Source: JAJEEA01 sp965243615
GTDB taxonomy: Bacteria; Acidobacteriota; Vicinamibacteria; Vicinamibacterales; UBA8438
DNA length: 64,000 nucleotides
Direction: 5' to 3'
Assembly: GCA_965243615.1 (NCBI GenBank)
Contig: CBDEVO010000003.1
Location: forward strand, 3,906,001 to 3,970,000
In this document: piece by piece, positions 1-8,774 of the stretch
Numbering within the stretch: position 1 is the first letter of the stretch
Layout of the letters: every line of letters begins with the position of its first letter
Translations under genes and position numbers: made by a program
Notes under the pieces: model-generated
What the model was told of the DNA's origin: nothing
Database searches by the model: none
The model's input: only the letters and a program-made list of their open reading frames with translations

Positions 1-241
1 TGGGGCTCGCGGGGCTGGCCCAGTGGAGCACCGCGTCCACGGGTCCGTCGAGGTCGATGTAGTTGGAGACGTCGTGCCGGACGAACCGGAAGTCGCGGCC
101 GGCGAGATGGGCGATGTTCGCGGCGTCGCCCGTCGACAGGTTGTCGATGCCGACGACATCGTCGCCCCGGTCGAGCAGCGCCTCGGTGAGATGCGACCCG
201 ATGAAGCCGGCGGCTCCGGTGATGACGACGCGTTGACCCAT
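1..241 (-). CDS. NAD-dependent sugar epimerase/decarboxylase, UXS-like (partial, N-terminus only)
   Basis: Only the first 80 residues are inside the window; the gene runs off the left edge. The start ATG (complement of 239-241) is followed at once by a Rossmann NAD-binding motif, TGAAGFIGSH, typical of extended short-chain dehydrogenases acting on nucleotide sugars. The later string HWASPASP matches the segment characteristic of UDP-glucuronate decarboxylases (UDP-xylose synthases) and close dTDP-glucose dehydratase relatives. It is cytosolic and would supply a nucleotide sugar for the surface polysaccharide made by the neighbouring glycosyltransferase genes, which are read in the same direction. 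The Tyr-x3-Lys catalytic site lies outside the window, so the exact substrate is inferred. Confidence 0.8.
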   Translation of the reverse strand, partial: MGQRVVITGAAGFIGSHLTEALLDRGDDVVGIDNLSTGDAANIAHLAGRDFRFVRHDVSNYIDLDGPVDAVLHWASPASP

Positions 242-327
242 GGCGGTTTCCGAGGCGTTGCCGGGGACCGGCCCCGCCTTCCCGGGAGGCGCCGGCCGCG
301 CGGGCCCGGTGCCCGGTGCGGTGCGGC

Positions 328-1761
328 TCAGTACGCGTGGCGATGGAAGAACACGCGGAGGACGGTCATCCACATGATCTTGAAGTCGAGGGCCACCGAC
401 CAGTTCTCGATGTAGTAGAGGTCGTACTCGATGCGCTTCTCGATGGACGTGTTCCCCCGCAGGCCGTTTACCTGGGCCCAGCCCGTCAGGCCGGACCGGA
501 CCTTGTGGCGGAGCATGTACTGCGGGACGCGCTGCTTGAACTGCTCGACGAAGAACGGCCGCTCCGGCCTCGGCCCCACCAGCGACATGTCGCCGAGGAT
601 GACGTTCCAGAGCTGAGGGAGCTCGTCGAGGCTGAGGGTGCGCAGCACGCGGCCGACCGGGGTGCGGCGGGGGTCGTCCTGGCGGGTCCACACCGGTCCG
701 GTCTCGCGCTCGGCGTCCTCGAACATCGATCGGAACTTGTAGACGCGGAACCGGCGTCCGTCGAGTCCCATGCGCTCCTGGCGGTAGAACACCGGACCCG
801 GCGAGGTCGCCTTCACGAGAGCCGCGATGACCGCGAGGGGCAGGCTCAGCAGGACGAGCGAGACGCTCGCGATGCCGAGGTCGATCGCGCGCTTCATCAG
901 GCTGCTCAGTCCCTGGAGGGGGACGTCGTTGATGCTGATGATGGGAACGCCGTCGATCGCTTCGAGGCGGGCGCGGAGGGCGATGACCTGCATGAGATCG
1001 GGCACCACCTTGACGTCGACGAACTCCCGATTGGCGACCTCGATGAGCTCCAGCATCTTTGTGTGCTCGTCGAGCGACAGGGCGACGTAGAGCTCGTCGA
1101 TCCGCTCGCGCCGCAGGATGTCGGCCACCTCCGCCAGCGGCCCCAGGAGCGGCAGGCCCCGGTAGCCCTGCCGGTCGCTGGCGCGATCGTCGACGAAGCC
1201 GACGATGCGGTAGCCGAGTCCGCGATGGTGGAGCACCTTGTCGACGACGTGGCGGGCGACGTCGCCGGTGCCCGCGACGAGAATGCGCTTGAGGCCCACG
1301 CCCTCGCGCCACTGCTGCTCGAGCGCGGACCGCACGCTGGCCCGGGTCGCATACGCGCAGAGGACGCAGAGGGCGAGGAACAGCGCCCAGACCAGCCGCG
1401 ACACCTCGTAGACGCCCTGGTCCTTCAGGTCGGCGGGAATGAAGTACGCCTGGAACACCAGCGTGCCCGCGAGACCGAGCACGACCGCGATCAGGCCCCC
1501 GATCAGCACCGCGAAGAAGTCGTCGACGCGCGCCCGGATGCGCTCGTGACGGTAGGCGCCCTGCAGCCAGAGGCCGAACGGCAGCAGCAGCCCCACGAAG
1601 GGGGCGAGCTGCAGGTAGGACTCGAACGGCGGCTGACCCTTGGGCGCCGGAACCAGTCCGGTCTCGAACCGGAGCCAGTACGCGGCGAGGAACATCGTCA
1701 CGCCGATGCCGCCGTCGATCACCGACTGGATGATCATGCGCACGCGGGCGCGTTGGGTCAT
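328..1761 (-). CDS. Exopolysaccharide polyprenyl glycosylphosphotransferase (WcaJ/WbaP type)
   Basis: A 477-residue membrane enzyme that would transfer a sugar phosphate from a nucleotide sugar to undecaprenyl phosphate, the first step of a lipid-linked repeat unit. Several hydrophobic segments occupy roughly residues 10-130. A Rossmann-like CoA-binding-3 domain follows (GTGDVARHV). The C-terminal third is the bacterial sugar transferase domain, with the motifs SPGPVFYRQERMG, YKFRSM near residue 341 and LDELPQLWNV. I chose the ATG at 1761 because its ATGA overlaps the stop of the upstream glycosyltransferase by 4 nt. A longer open frame continues upstream but is a shadow of that gene. The sugar substrate is not known. 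Confidence 0.93.
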   Translation of the reverse strand: MTQRARVRMIIQSVIDGGIGVTMFLAAYWLRFETGLVPAPKGQPPFESYLQLAPFVGLLLPFGLWLQGAYRHERIRARVDDFFAVLIGGLIAVVLGLAGTLVFQAYFIPADLKDQGVYEVSRLVWALFLALCVLCAYATRASVRSALEQQWREGVGLKRILVAGTGDVARHVVDKVLHHRGLGYRIVGFVDDRASDRQGYRGLPLLGPLAEVADILRRERIDELYVALSLDEHTKMLELIEVANREFVDVKVVPDLMQVIALRARLEAIDGVPIISINDVPLQGLSSLMKRAIDLGIASVSLVLLSLPLAVIAALVKATSPGPVFYRQERMGLDGRRFRVYKFRSMFEDAERETGPVWTRQDDPRRTPVGRVLRTLSLDELPQLWNVILGDMSLVGPRPERPFFVEQFKQRVPQYMLRHKVRSGLTGWAQVNGLRGNTSIEKRIEYDLYYIENWSVALDFKIMWMTVLRVFFHRHAY

Positions 1762-2888
1762 GGATGCAGCTCCGGCGGCGATGCGTCCATCAGGCGGGCG
1801 ACCTCCGTCGCGAGTGCCCCGCGGAACCGCTCTCGGGAAAAGCGCAGGGCCTGCCGGCGGGCGGCGGCGCCGTCGAGCGGCCGGACGTGAATGGCGTCGA
1901 TGGCCTCGGCGAAGGCGTCCGGCGTGGATTCCCGCACCAGGAGCCCGGTCTCGCCGTCCACCACGGTCTCCGAGGCCCCGCCCTCGGCGAGGGCGACGAC
2001 CGGGCATCCGCACGCCTGGGCCTCGACGGGGGCGATGCCGAAGTCCTCGGGACCCGGCAGCAGCATCGCGGTGGCGCTTCGATACGCCTGCCGGACCTCC
2101 GCGTCGCTCACCGGGCCGAGGAACTCCGTCTCCGGGCCGGCGATCTTCCGCAGGCGCCCGAGGTCCGGCCCGTCGCCGACGATGCGCAGGGGAACCGCCG
2201 CCCGCGCACACGCGCGTATCGCCAGATCGACCCGCTTGTAGGGCACGAGAGCCGACACGATCAGACAGCCATGCCTCGGCGGGGCGGGACCCGGTTGGAA
2301 GAACGACGTGTCCACGGGCGGATACACGATACTCGCCTCCCGATTATAGTATCGACCAATCCTCCCCGCAACATATTGCGAAATAGCCACATAGCGGTCC
2401 ACCCGGTGGGCCGTCGAGGCGTCCCAGCGGGCGATCGCGGCGAGCCCCCGACGGAGCCACCGGCTGGCCCCCTCGCCCACCCGTTCCGGCCCGAAGTAGG
2501 CGGGAAACTGGTCCCAGACGTAGCGCATCGGCGTGAAGCAGTAGCAGAGGTGGCGGGCGCGCCCCGGCGCGACGATCGACTTGGCGACGCAGTGGCTGGT
2601 GCTGATGACGAGGTCGAACTCGTCGAGATCGAACTGCTCGACGGCGGCCGGGAAGAGCGGCAGCAGCGGCCGGTAGTACCGGTGCGAGCCCGGCAGGCGC
2701 TGGACGAAGGAGGTCCGGATCGGTTGCGCCTCGATGGCCGGGGAAACCGAGCCGCGGACGTGCAGGAGCGCGAACCGCGCGGCGTCGGGGAAGAGCTCGC
2801 AGATGGTCTCGAGCACGCGTTCGCCGCCCCGCATGCCGGTGAGCCAGTCGTGCACCAGGGCCACGCGCGCGCCGGTCGCGATTCCCAT
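1758..2888 (-). CDS. Glycosyltransferase family 4
   Basis: A 376-residue cytosolic GT-B glycosyltransferase. The N-terminus reads VALVHDWLTGMRGGERV, typical of GT4 enzymes of the WbaZ/mannosyltransferase type. The C-terminal half has the donor-binding E-x7-E region within PEDFGIAPVEAQACG, near residues 276-290. It probably adds a sugar to the lipid-linked intermediate begun by the downstream glycosylphosphotransferase, with which it overlaps by 4 nt. I prefer the ATG at 2888; an in-frame TTG lies two codons upstream. It is transcribed divergently from ugd. Donor and acceptor cannot be told from the sequence. Confidence 0.9.
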   Translation of the reverse strand: MGIATGARVALVHDWLTGMRGGERVLETICELFPDAARFALLHVRGSVSPAIEAQPIRTSFVQRLPGSHRYYRPLLPLFPAAVEQFDLDEFDLVISTSHCVAKSIVAPGRARHLCYCFTPMRYVWDQFPAYFGPERVGEGASRWLRRGLAAIARWDASTAHRVDRYVAISQYVAGRIGRYYNREASIVYPPVDTSFFQPGPAPPRHGCLIVSALVPYKRVDLAIRACARAAVPLRIVGDGPDLGRLRKIAGPETEFLGPVSDAEVRQAYRSATAMLLPGPEDFGIAPVEAQACGCPVVALAEGGASETVVDGETGLLVRESTPDAFAEAIDAIHVRPLDGAAARRQALRFSRERFRGALATEVARLMDASPPELHP

Positions 2889-3009
2889 CCACAACTAGTA
2901 TCCTGTACGGGCATGTCGCGGACGCGTCTGCCATCCGGGCCCCACGCCGTGGCCGCTCCCGGGCGGCGGGGTCCGACCCCGGACTTCTTCGAAGAACCAC
3001 CGCCAACCC

Positions 3010-4305
3010 ATGAGAATGACGGTCGTCGGCACGGGCTACGTCGGTCTCGTGGTCGGCGCATGCCTGGCCGAGACGGGCAACGAGGTCACCTGCGTCGACG
3101 TGGACCAGGGCAAGATCGAGTCTCTGCGGCAGTGCCGTCTTCCCATCTACGAGCCGGGGCTCGACGAGCTCGTGGTCCGGAACGCGGCCAAGCGCCGGCT
3201 CACCTTCGACACCGCCCTCGTCCCCGCCGCCCGCGACTCCGAGGTCGTGTTCATCGCGGTGGGCACGCCGTCCGACGAGGACGGCTCGGCCGACGTGCAG
3301 CACGTCCTGCGGGCGGCGCGCGACGTCGGCAGGGCGATGGCCGGCTACACGGTCGTGGCCCTGAAGAGCACGGTGCCGGTGGGCACCGCCCGACGCGTCG
3401 AGGAGGTCATGGGCGGGGAGACGAGCGAGCCGTTCAGCGTCGTGAGCAATCCCGAGTTCCTCAAGCAGGGGTCCGCCGTCGACGACTTCCTGAAGCCCGA
3501 CCGCGTCGTCATCGGCGCCGCCGACGATCGCGCGGCCCGGCTGATGGCGTCCATCTACAAGCCCTTCACCCGCACCGGCGCCCCCATCGAGATCATGGAC
3601 CGGGCGAGCGCGGAGCTCAGCAAGTACGCCGCGAACGCGATGCTCGCCACCCGCGTATCGTTCATGAACGAGGTGGCCAACGTGTGCGACGTCGTGGGCG
3701 CCAACGTCGACCACGTGCGCCGCGTCGTCGCCTCGGACCGCCGCATCGGCCCGTCGTTCCTGTTCCCCGGCATCGGCTACGGCGGGAGCTGCTTTCCCAA
3801 GGACGTCAAGGCGTTGGGCCGGCTGGCCCGCGACGCCGACTACCGCTTCCGGATCCTAGAGGCGGTCGAGGCGGTGAACGCCGCCCAGAAACGGCGGCTG
3901 GTCGACAAGATGGTAGACGCCATGGGATCGCTCGACGGGCGTCGCATCGCCGTCTGGGGGCTGTCGTTCAAGCCGCGCACCGACGACATGCGGGAAGCGC
4001 CGTCCATCACCGTCATCGAGGCCCTCCTCGCGGCGGGGGCCGAGGTCGCGGCCTACGACCCCCAGGCCGGCGAGTCGGCCCGGCGGATCTTCGATTCGCG
4101 CATCAGCCTGGCTTCCGACGGCTACGAGGTGCTGAAGGAGGCCGATGCGCTGGCCATCCTGACCGAGTGGAACGAGTTCCGCGAGCCCGATCTTCCGCGC
4201 ATGCGCGAGCTGATGCGGGAAGCGATGATCTTCGACGGCCGCAACCTGTTCGACCCCGCCGAGATGCGCGACCTCGGCTTTCGCTACCACTCGATCGGGC
4301 GTTGA
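3010..4305 (+). CDS. ugd: UDP-glucose 6-dehydrogenase
   Basis: A 431-residue enzyme that oxidises UDP-glucose to UDP-glucuronate with two NAD+. The N-terminal NAD site is GTGYVGLVVGACLAE, and the catalytic cysteine is C261 in GYGGSCFPKDV. The C-terminal UDP-binding domain contains WGLSFKPRTDDMREAPS. Length and motif order match the Ugd/TuaD family. The product is the substrate for the UXS-like enzyme at the left edge, so this block could make UDP-glucuronate and UDP-xylose for surface glycans. The galE start follows the stop by 7 nt, so the two are probably one operon. Confidence 0.97.
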   Translation: MRMTVVGTGYVGLVVGACLAETGNEVTCVDVDQGKIESLRQCRLPIYEPGLDELVVRNAAKRRLTFDTALVPAARDSEVVFIAVGTPSDEDGSADVQHVLRAARDVGRAMAGYTVVALKSTVPVGTARRVEEVMGGETSEPFSVVSNPEFLKQGSAVDDFLKPDRVVIGAADDRAARLMASIYKPFTRTGAPIEIMDRASAELSKYAANAMLATRVSFMNEVANVCDVVGANVDHVRRVVASDRRIGPSFLFPGIGYGGSCFPKDVKALGRLARDADYRFRILEAVEAVNAAQKRRLVDKMVDAMGSLDGRRIAVWGLSFKPRTDDMREAPSITVIEALLAAGAEVAAYDPQAGESARRIFDSRISLASDGYEVLKEADALAILTEWNEFREPDLPRMRELMREAMIFDGRNLFDPAEMRDLGFRYHSIGR

Positions 4306-4312
4306 GCTGCCG

Positions 4313-5305
4313 ATGAGCACGGTGCTGGTGACCGGCGGAGCCGGCTATATCGGCAGCCACGCCGTCAAGGCCCTGCGGGCGGCGGGGCGCGCCGTCGTCG
4401 TCTACGACAACCTAAGCGCCGGCCATCGCGCGGCGGTGATCGGCCTTCCCCTCGTCGAGGGCGACGTCCGCGAGACCGCCCGGCTCGAGGCGGCCCTGCG
4501 GCAGCACGGCGTCTCCGCGGTGATGCACTTCGCGGGGCTCCTCTCGGTGGAGGAGTCGGTGCGCGATCCGGCCCGCTACTACGAGCACAACGTGCGGGGC
4601 GGGCTCTCGGTGCTCGACGCGATGCGCGCCGCCGGGGTCGGCCGGCTCGTGCTGTCGTCGACCTGCGCGGTGTACGGCAATCCGGTGGCGACCCCGATCG
4701 GCGAGGATCACCCCACCGACCCCATCAACGCCTACGGGAGCTCGAAGCTGGCCGTCGAGCGCGCCCTGCGCGACTACGGCCGGGCCTACGGCCTGCAGTC
4801 CATCGCCCTGCGTTACTTCAACGCGGCCGGGGCGGACCCGGACGGCGTACTCGGCGAGGACCACGACCCCGAGATCCACCTGATTCCGCGCGCCCTCGAC
4901 GCGGCCTGCGGCGGAGCCCCGCTCCGGGTGTTCGGCGACGACTATCCCACCCCGGACGGCACCTGCCAGCGCGACTACGTGCACGTCGCGGACATCGCCG
5001 CCGCGCACGTCCGGGCCCTCGACGCGCCGGCCCCCGGCGGCGCGAGGGTCTACAATCTGGGCACGGGGACGCCGCACTCCGTGCGGGACGTGATTCGCAG
5101 CGTGGAACGGGTGACGGGCCGCCGCGTCCCGGCCGAGCCGGCCCCGCGCCGCGCCGGCGATCCGCCCGTGCTCTTCGCCGCGGCGGGGCGCATCGAGCGC
5201 GATCTCGGCTGGCGGCCGGTCCACACGGAGCTGGACGACATCGTCGCGACCGCCTGGCGCTGGCGCGAGCGCCACCCGGAAGGGTTCGGCTCGACCACAC
5301 CGTGA
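4313..5305 (+). CDS. galE: UDP-glucose 4-epimerase
   Basis: A 330-residue extended SDR enzyme interconverting UDP-glucose and UDP-galactose. It shows the NAD motif GGAGYIGSH at residues 7-15, SSTCAVYG before the active site, the catalytic pair Y141 and K145 (YGSSK), and the GalE-typical RYFNAAGADPDG and DGTCQRDYVHV segments. It follows ugd closely. Its TGA stop is overlapped by the GTG start of the ABC exporter (GTGA), so the glycan precursor genes and the exporter are probably co-transcribed. The length is normal for the family and no key residue is missing. Confidence 0.97.
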   Translation: MSTVLVTGGAGYIGSHAVKALRAAGRAVVVYDNLSAGHRAAVIGLPLVEGDVRETARLEAALRQHGVSAVMHFAGLLSVEESVRDPARYYEHNVRGGLSVLDAMRAAGVGRLVLSSTCAVYGNPVATPIGEDHPTDPINAYGSSKLAVERALRDYGRAYGLQSIALRYFNAAGADPDGVLGEDHDPEIHLIPRALDAACGGAPLRVFGDDYPTPDGTCQRDYVHVADIAAAHVRALDAPAPGGARVYNLGTGTPHSVRDVIRSVERVTGRRVPAEPAPRRAGDPPVLFAAAGRIERDLGWRPVHTELDDIVATAWRWRERHPEGFGSTTP

Positions 5306-7086
5306 ATCCACTGCTGCGGCTGCTGCGATTCGTCCTGCCCCACAAGCTGCGCGTCATCGCCGCGCTGCCCGCCATGGTGCTCTACGCCCTCGCCTCGGGC
5401 GGGCTCGCCCTCATCATCCAGCCGATCTTCGACGGCGTTCTTCCCGCCGGAAGCCGGGTCGCGGCGATCTGCGGCGCCCTGGTGGGGCTCTACCTGGCCA
5501 AGGGAGCCGGCGCCTACTTCTCCGTCTACCTGATGGCCGACGCGGGGCAGCGGCTGGTCCACGACCTGCGCACGGAGCTCTTCGGGCACATGCTCGGCCA
5601 GTCGAGGACGTTCTTCGGGGCCCGCACGACGGGGCGGTTGCTGTCGCGGATCACGAGCGACGTCGGCCGGGTCCAGCAGGTCGTGTCGGAGACCTGCGGC
5701 GACCTCGTCCGTGAATCGTTCGCGCTGATGGCGTTCGCCTTCGTGCTGTTCTACCAGGACGCGCGGCTCGCGCTGGTGTGCATGACCGGCGCGCCGCTGG
5801 TGGTGTATCCCCTGGTCCGGCTGGGGCAGCTCGTGCGGCGGACGACGCGCCGCGGCCAGGAGGAGGTCGAGCACCTGTCGCACCTCGCGGTGGAGGCGCT
5901 CACCGGCCACCGCATCGTGCAGGCGTTTCAGGCCGAGTCGTTCGAGCGGCGGAAGTTCGCGCGGGCCTCGCAGCGGCTGTACCGGACGATCATGCGGGTC
6001 ACCAGCGCCCTGGCGATCCTGCCGTCGGTGATCGAGCTGCTGGGGGGCGTCGCCATCGCAGGAATCCTCTGGTACGGCAGCCGCGAGATCGCGGCCGGCG
6101 ACCTGACGGAGGGCCAGTTCATCTCGTTCATGACCGCGCTCCTGCTGATGTACGGTCCCGTGAGGAAGCTGAGCCGGGTCAACGCCAACATCCAGCAGGC
6201 GATTGCCGCGGCCGAGCGGATCTTCGAGGTCCTGGACGCCCGCACCGGGACCCCCGAGCGGCCCGGCGCCGGGGCGCTGCCGCCGTTCGCGTCGCGCATC
6301 GAGTTCCGCGACGTGACGTTCCGGTATCCCGACGACGACGAGCCGGTCCTGCGCGGCGTCTCGTTCACGGTGCCGGCGGGCGAGGTGGTGGCGGTGGTGG
6401 GCCTCAGCGGGGCGGGCAAGTCGACCCTCGTCAACCTCGTGCCGCGGTTCCACGACGTCACCGAGGGGGGCATCCTGATCGACGGGACCGACGTGCGCGA
6501 CGTGACGTTGCCGTCGCTGCGCCGGGCCATCGGCATCGTGACCCAGGAGACGTTCCTGTTCGACGCGTCGGTGGCCGACAATATCGCCTACGCGGTGCCG
6601 GACGCCTCTCGGGAGTCGATCGTGGCGGTGGCGCGGGCGGCCCACGCCCACGAGTTCATCGTCGATCTGCCGCAAGGCTACGATACCGTGATAGGAGAGC
6701 GCGGCCAGCGGTTGTCGGGCGGCCAGCGCCAGCGGCTCACGATCGCGCGGGCCCTGCTCAGGAACCCGCCCATCCTCGTGCTCGACGAGGCGACGTCGGC
6801 CCTCGACGCGGAGTCGGAGCTGCTCGTCCAGGACGCGTTGGCGAGGCTCCTGCTCAACCGCACCGCGTTCGTCATCGCCCACCGCCTCTCGACCATCCGG
6901 CGGGCCGACGCCATCATGGTGCTCGAGGGCGGACGGGTGGTGGAGTCCGGCCGGCACGAGGAGCTGCTGGCGCGCCCCGGCAGCAGCTATGCGAAGCTCT
7001 ATGCGACGCAGGTGTTCGGGCAGGAGGGCGAGGAGCGGGCGGCGGTCGCCGCGGCGGCCCGCCCGGCGACGAGTGCAACGCGATGA
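5302..7086 (+). CDS. msbA: ABC exporter, MsbA-like lipid/lipopolysaccharide flippase
   Basis: A 594-residue half transporter. An N-terminal transmembrane domain (about residues 15-310) is fused to an ATPase domain with Walker A GLSGAGKST from residue 367, a Q-loop (TQETFLF), the signature LSGGQRQR from residue 471, and Walker B ILVLDEATSALD. This arrangement and length fit MsbA and related exporters that flip lipid A core or lipid-linked sugars across the inner membrane. Translation starts at GTG 5302, overlapping the galE stop by 4 nt. The yicC ATG overlaps its own stop (ATGA). The substrate is inferred from family and context only. Confidence 0.9.
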   Translation: MNPLLRLLRFVLPHKLRVIAALPAMVLYALASGGLALIIQPIFDGVLPAGSRVAAICGALVGLYLAKGAGAYFSVYLMADAGQRLVHDLRTELFGHMLGQSRTFFGARTTGRLLSRITSDVGRVQQVVSETCGDLVRESFALMAFAFVLFYQDARLALVCMTGAPLVVYPLVRLGQLVRRTTRRGQEEVEHLSHLAVEALTGHRIVQAFQAESFERRKFARASQRLYRTIMRVTSALAILPSVIELLGGVAIAGILWYGSREIAAGDLTEGQFISFMTALLLMYGPVRKLSRVNANIQQAIAAAERIFEVLDARTGTPERPGAGALPPFASRIEFRDVTFRYPDDDEPVLRGVSFTVPAGEVVAVVGLSGAGKSTLVNLVPRFHDVTEGGILIDGTDVRDVTLPSLRRAIGIVTQETFLFDASVADNIAYAVPDASRESIVAVARAAHAHEFIVDLPQGYDTVIGERGQRLSGGQRQRLTIARALLRNPPILVLDEATSALDAESELLVQDALARLLLNRTAFVIAHRLSTIRRADAIMVLEGGRVVESGRHEELLARPGSSYAKLYATQVFGQEGEERAAVAAAARPATSATR

Positions 7087-7970
7087 TCAAGTCGATGACG
7101 GGGTTCGCGTCCGGTAGCCGGGAGCTCGAGACGGCGGCCCTCGGCATCACGGTGCGGACCGTCAACCATCGCTACCTCGACATTCAGGTGCGGCTGCCGC
7201 CGTTGCTGGCGCCGGTCGAGGTGGAGCTGCGCGGCGCCGTCCAGCGCCGGGTGGCGCGCGGCCGCGTCGAGGTGGCGGTGACCGCCCGGCTTCTCGGGCA
7301 GCCCGACGTCGAGGTCGCCCTGAACGAGCCGCTGGTCGACGCGCTCTCGGCCGCCGTCGAGCAGGCCCGTGCGCGGGGCGTGACCACCGGCGGCCTGACC
7401 GCCGGCGACCTCCTGCGGTTCCCGCGGGCGCTCGTGGTCGAGGAGCTGGAGCTGGAGGAGGCGGGCCGGGCCTCGCTGGGGCGCGCCGCGATCGCGGCGG
7501 TCGAGGACGTGCTGCGCGATCTGGACGCCATGCGCGTGCGCGAAGGCGGATACCTGCTGGCCGACCTCGAGGCGCGGTGCCGCACGTTGTCGGACCTCGT
7601 CGGCCGCCTCGAGTCGGCGGCCGAGTCGGGGCGGTCCGAGCTCGTGTCGCGGCTGAGCGCCCGCGTCGGGGAGCTGCGGGGGCAGGCCGGCGTCGAGGAG
7701 GCGGCGGTGGCCCAGGAGGTGGTACGGTTCGCGGCCCGCTCCGACGTCAGCGAGGAGATCACCCGGCTGCGCGGTCATCTCGCCCACTGGTCCGCCCTCA
7801 CCGGCTCGAACGAGCCGTGCGGCCGCAAGCTGGACTTCCTCCTGCAGGAGATGAACCGGGAGGTCAACACGCTGGGCGCGAAGGTGGAGGGCGCCGACGC
7901 GAGCGAGCTCGTGGTGACCGCAAAGGCCGAGCTCGAGAAGCTGCGTGAGCAGGTTCAGAACGTGGAGTAG
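7083..7970 (+). CDS. YicC/YloC family endoribonuclease
   Basis: A 295-residue protein opening MIKSMTGFASG and continuing TVNHRYLDIQVRLPP, the hallmark N-terminus of the YicC-like family. The C-terminal DUF1732 region is present, with GSNEPCGRKLDFLLQEMNREVNTLGAK. Members act as RNases on structured RNA; that activity is family knowledge and is not visible here. The ATG overlaps the exporter stop. YicC next to guanylate kinase is a widely conserved arrangement and holds here, although a dispersed repeat separates the two. Confidence 0.92.
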   Translation: MIKSMTGFASGSRELETAALGITVRTVNHRYLDIQVRLPPLLAPVEVELRGAVQRRVARGRVEVAVTARLLGQPDVEVALNEPLVDALSAAVEQARARGVTTGGLTAGDLLRFPRALVVEELELEEAGRASLGRAAIAAVEDVLRDLDAMRVREGGYLLADLEARCRTLSDLVGRLESAAESGRSELVSRLSARVGELRGQAGVEEAAVAQEVVRFAARSDVSEEITRLRGHLAHWSALTGSNEPCGRKLDFLLQEMNREVNTLGAKVEGADASELVVTAKAELEKLREQVQNVE

Positions 7971-8025
7971 CCGTTCGAACGGCGAGGTCCGGTTGACCGG
8001 GGCCGCCGGCGACGGTCCCCCGGGC

Positions 8026-8109
8026 CAGGAGCCTGCGCCGTGGAACGGCGCCGACTCCTGGAGGGTTGGTTGGGCGTCCAGCGGAGCCGAAGGCGACGAT
8101 GGGCGGGCC
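8026..8109 (+). repeat. Dispersed imperfect-palindrome repeat, copy A
   Basis: This intergenic sequence between yicC and gmk begins with a hairpin: GGAGCCTGCGCCGT, loop GGA, then ACGGCGCCGACTCC. It continues into a tail around GGGTTGGTTGGGCG and CGACGATGGGCGGGCC. The hairpin half matches copy B (18374-18425, inverted), and the tail matches copy C (25845-25915, inverted) at roughly 80 percent by eye. It behaves like a REP-type element placed after a gene end. Confidence 0.75.
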
Positions 8110-8123
8110 GGGAGGTCGCGAGC

Positions 8124-8774
8124 GTGAACGGCAAGGGAAGCCTGTTCGTGGTCTCGGCCCCGTCGGGCACCGGGAAGACCACCGCCGTCGACACGCTGGT
8201 CGCGCGGGTGCCCGGACTCGAGCGGTCGCGAAGCTACACCTCGCGGCCCCCGCGTCCCAGCGAGCGGGACGGCGTCGACTACCACTTCCTGGACCGGGAG
8301 CGCTTCGACTCGATGCGCGTCGCGGGCGAGTTCCTCGAGTGGGCCGAGGTGTTCGGCCACCTCTACGGCACCCGCGCCCCCGATACCCGGCGCCGCCTCG
8401 ACGCCGGTCTCAGTCTCGTCCTCGTCATCGACGTGCAGGGGGCGCGTCAGGTCCGCGGGGTCGAGCCCGGCGCGGTCGGCATCTTCCTGCTGCCGCCGTC
8501 TCCCGCCGTGCTCGAGGACCGCCTGCGCCGCCGGCCCGGCGACCGCCTCACCGAGGCCGAGATCCGGCGCCGGCTGAGCGTCGCCCGGCGCGAGGTCCGC
8601 CACGTCGCGGAGTACGATTACGTGGTCGTCAACGACGACCTGGAGGACTGCGTCGAGCGCCTGCGGTGCATCGTCGAGGCCGAGCGCCAGTCGTTGCGCG
8701 CGGCCGGTGCCGCCGCGCGGGCGATTGCGGAAGGCTTCGGGGAACCGGACGACGGGGGCGCGCCATGGCGCTGA
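8124..8774 (+). CDS. gmk: Guanylate kinase
   Basis: A 216-residue cytosolic kinase converting GMP to GDP with ATP. The P-loop is SAPSGTGKTT, followed by the GMP-binding YTSRPPRPSERDGVDYHF and the EWAEVFGHLYGT segment. I chose GTG 8124 (VNGKGSLFVVS) because family members begin a few residues before the P-loop. The open frame continues 28 codons further upstream, but that part is translated dispersed repeat. The 3' end overlaps coaBC by 10 nt. In many bacteria rpoZ sits between gmk and coaBC; it is absent from this position. Confidence 0.94.
   Translation: MNGKGSLFVVSAPSGTGKTTAVDTLVARVPGLERSRSYTSRPPRPSERDGVDYHFLDRERFDSMRVAGEFLEWAEVFGHLYGTRAPDTRRRLDAGLSLVLVIDVQGARQVRGVEPGAVGIFLLPPSPAVLEDRLRRRPGDRLTEAEIRRRLSVARREVRHVAEYDYVVVNDDLEDCVERLRCIVEAERQSLRAAGAAARAIAEGFGEPDDGGAPWR

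Noticed and set aside
316..4316. Long open frames on the plus strand opposite the glycan genes (e.g. 316-1890, 1764-4316)
   Set aside because: High GC gives few stops in all frames. These proteins are rich in Arg/Pro/Ala/His with no motif, while the opposite or other-frame genes have intact family signatures.
8034..8123. Upstream start for gmk inside repeat copy A
   Set aside because: The 28 extra residues are translated repeat sequence and resemble out-of-frame peptides at the other copies.
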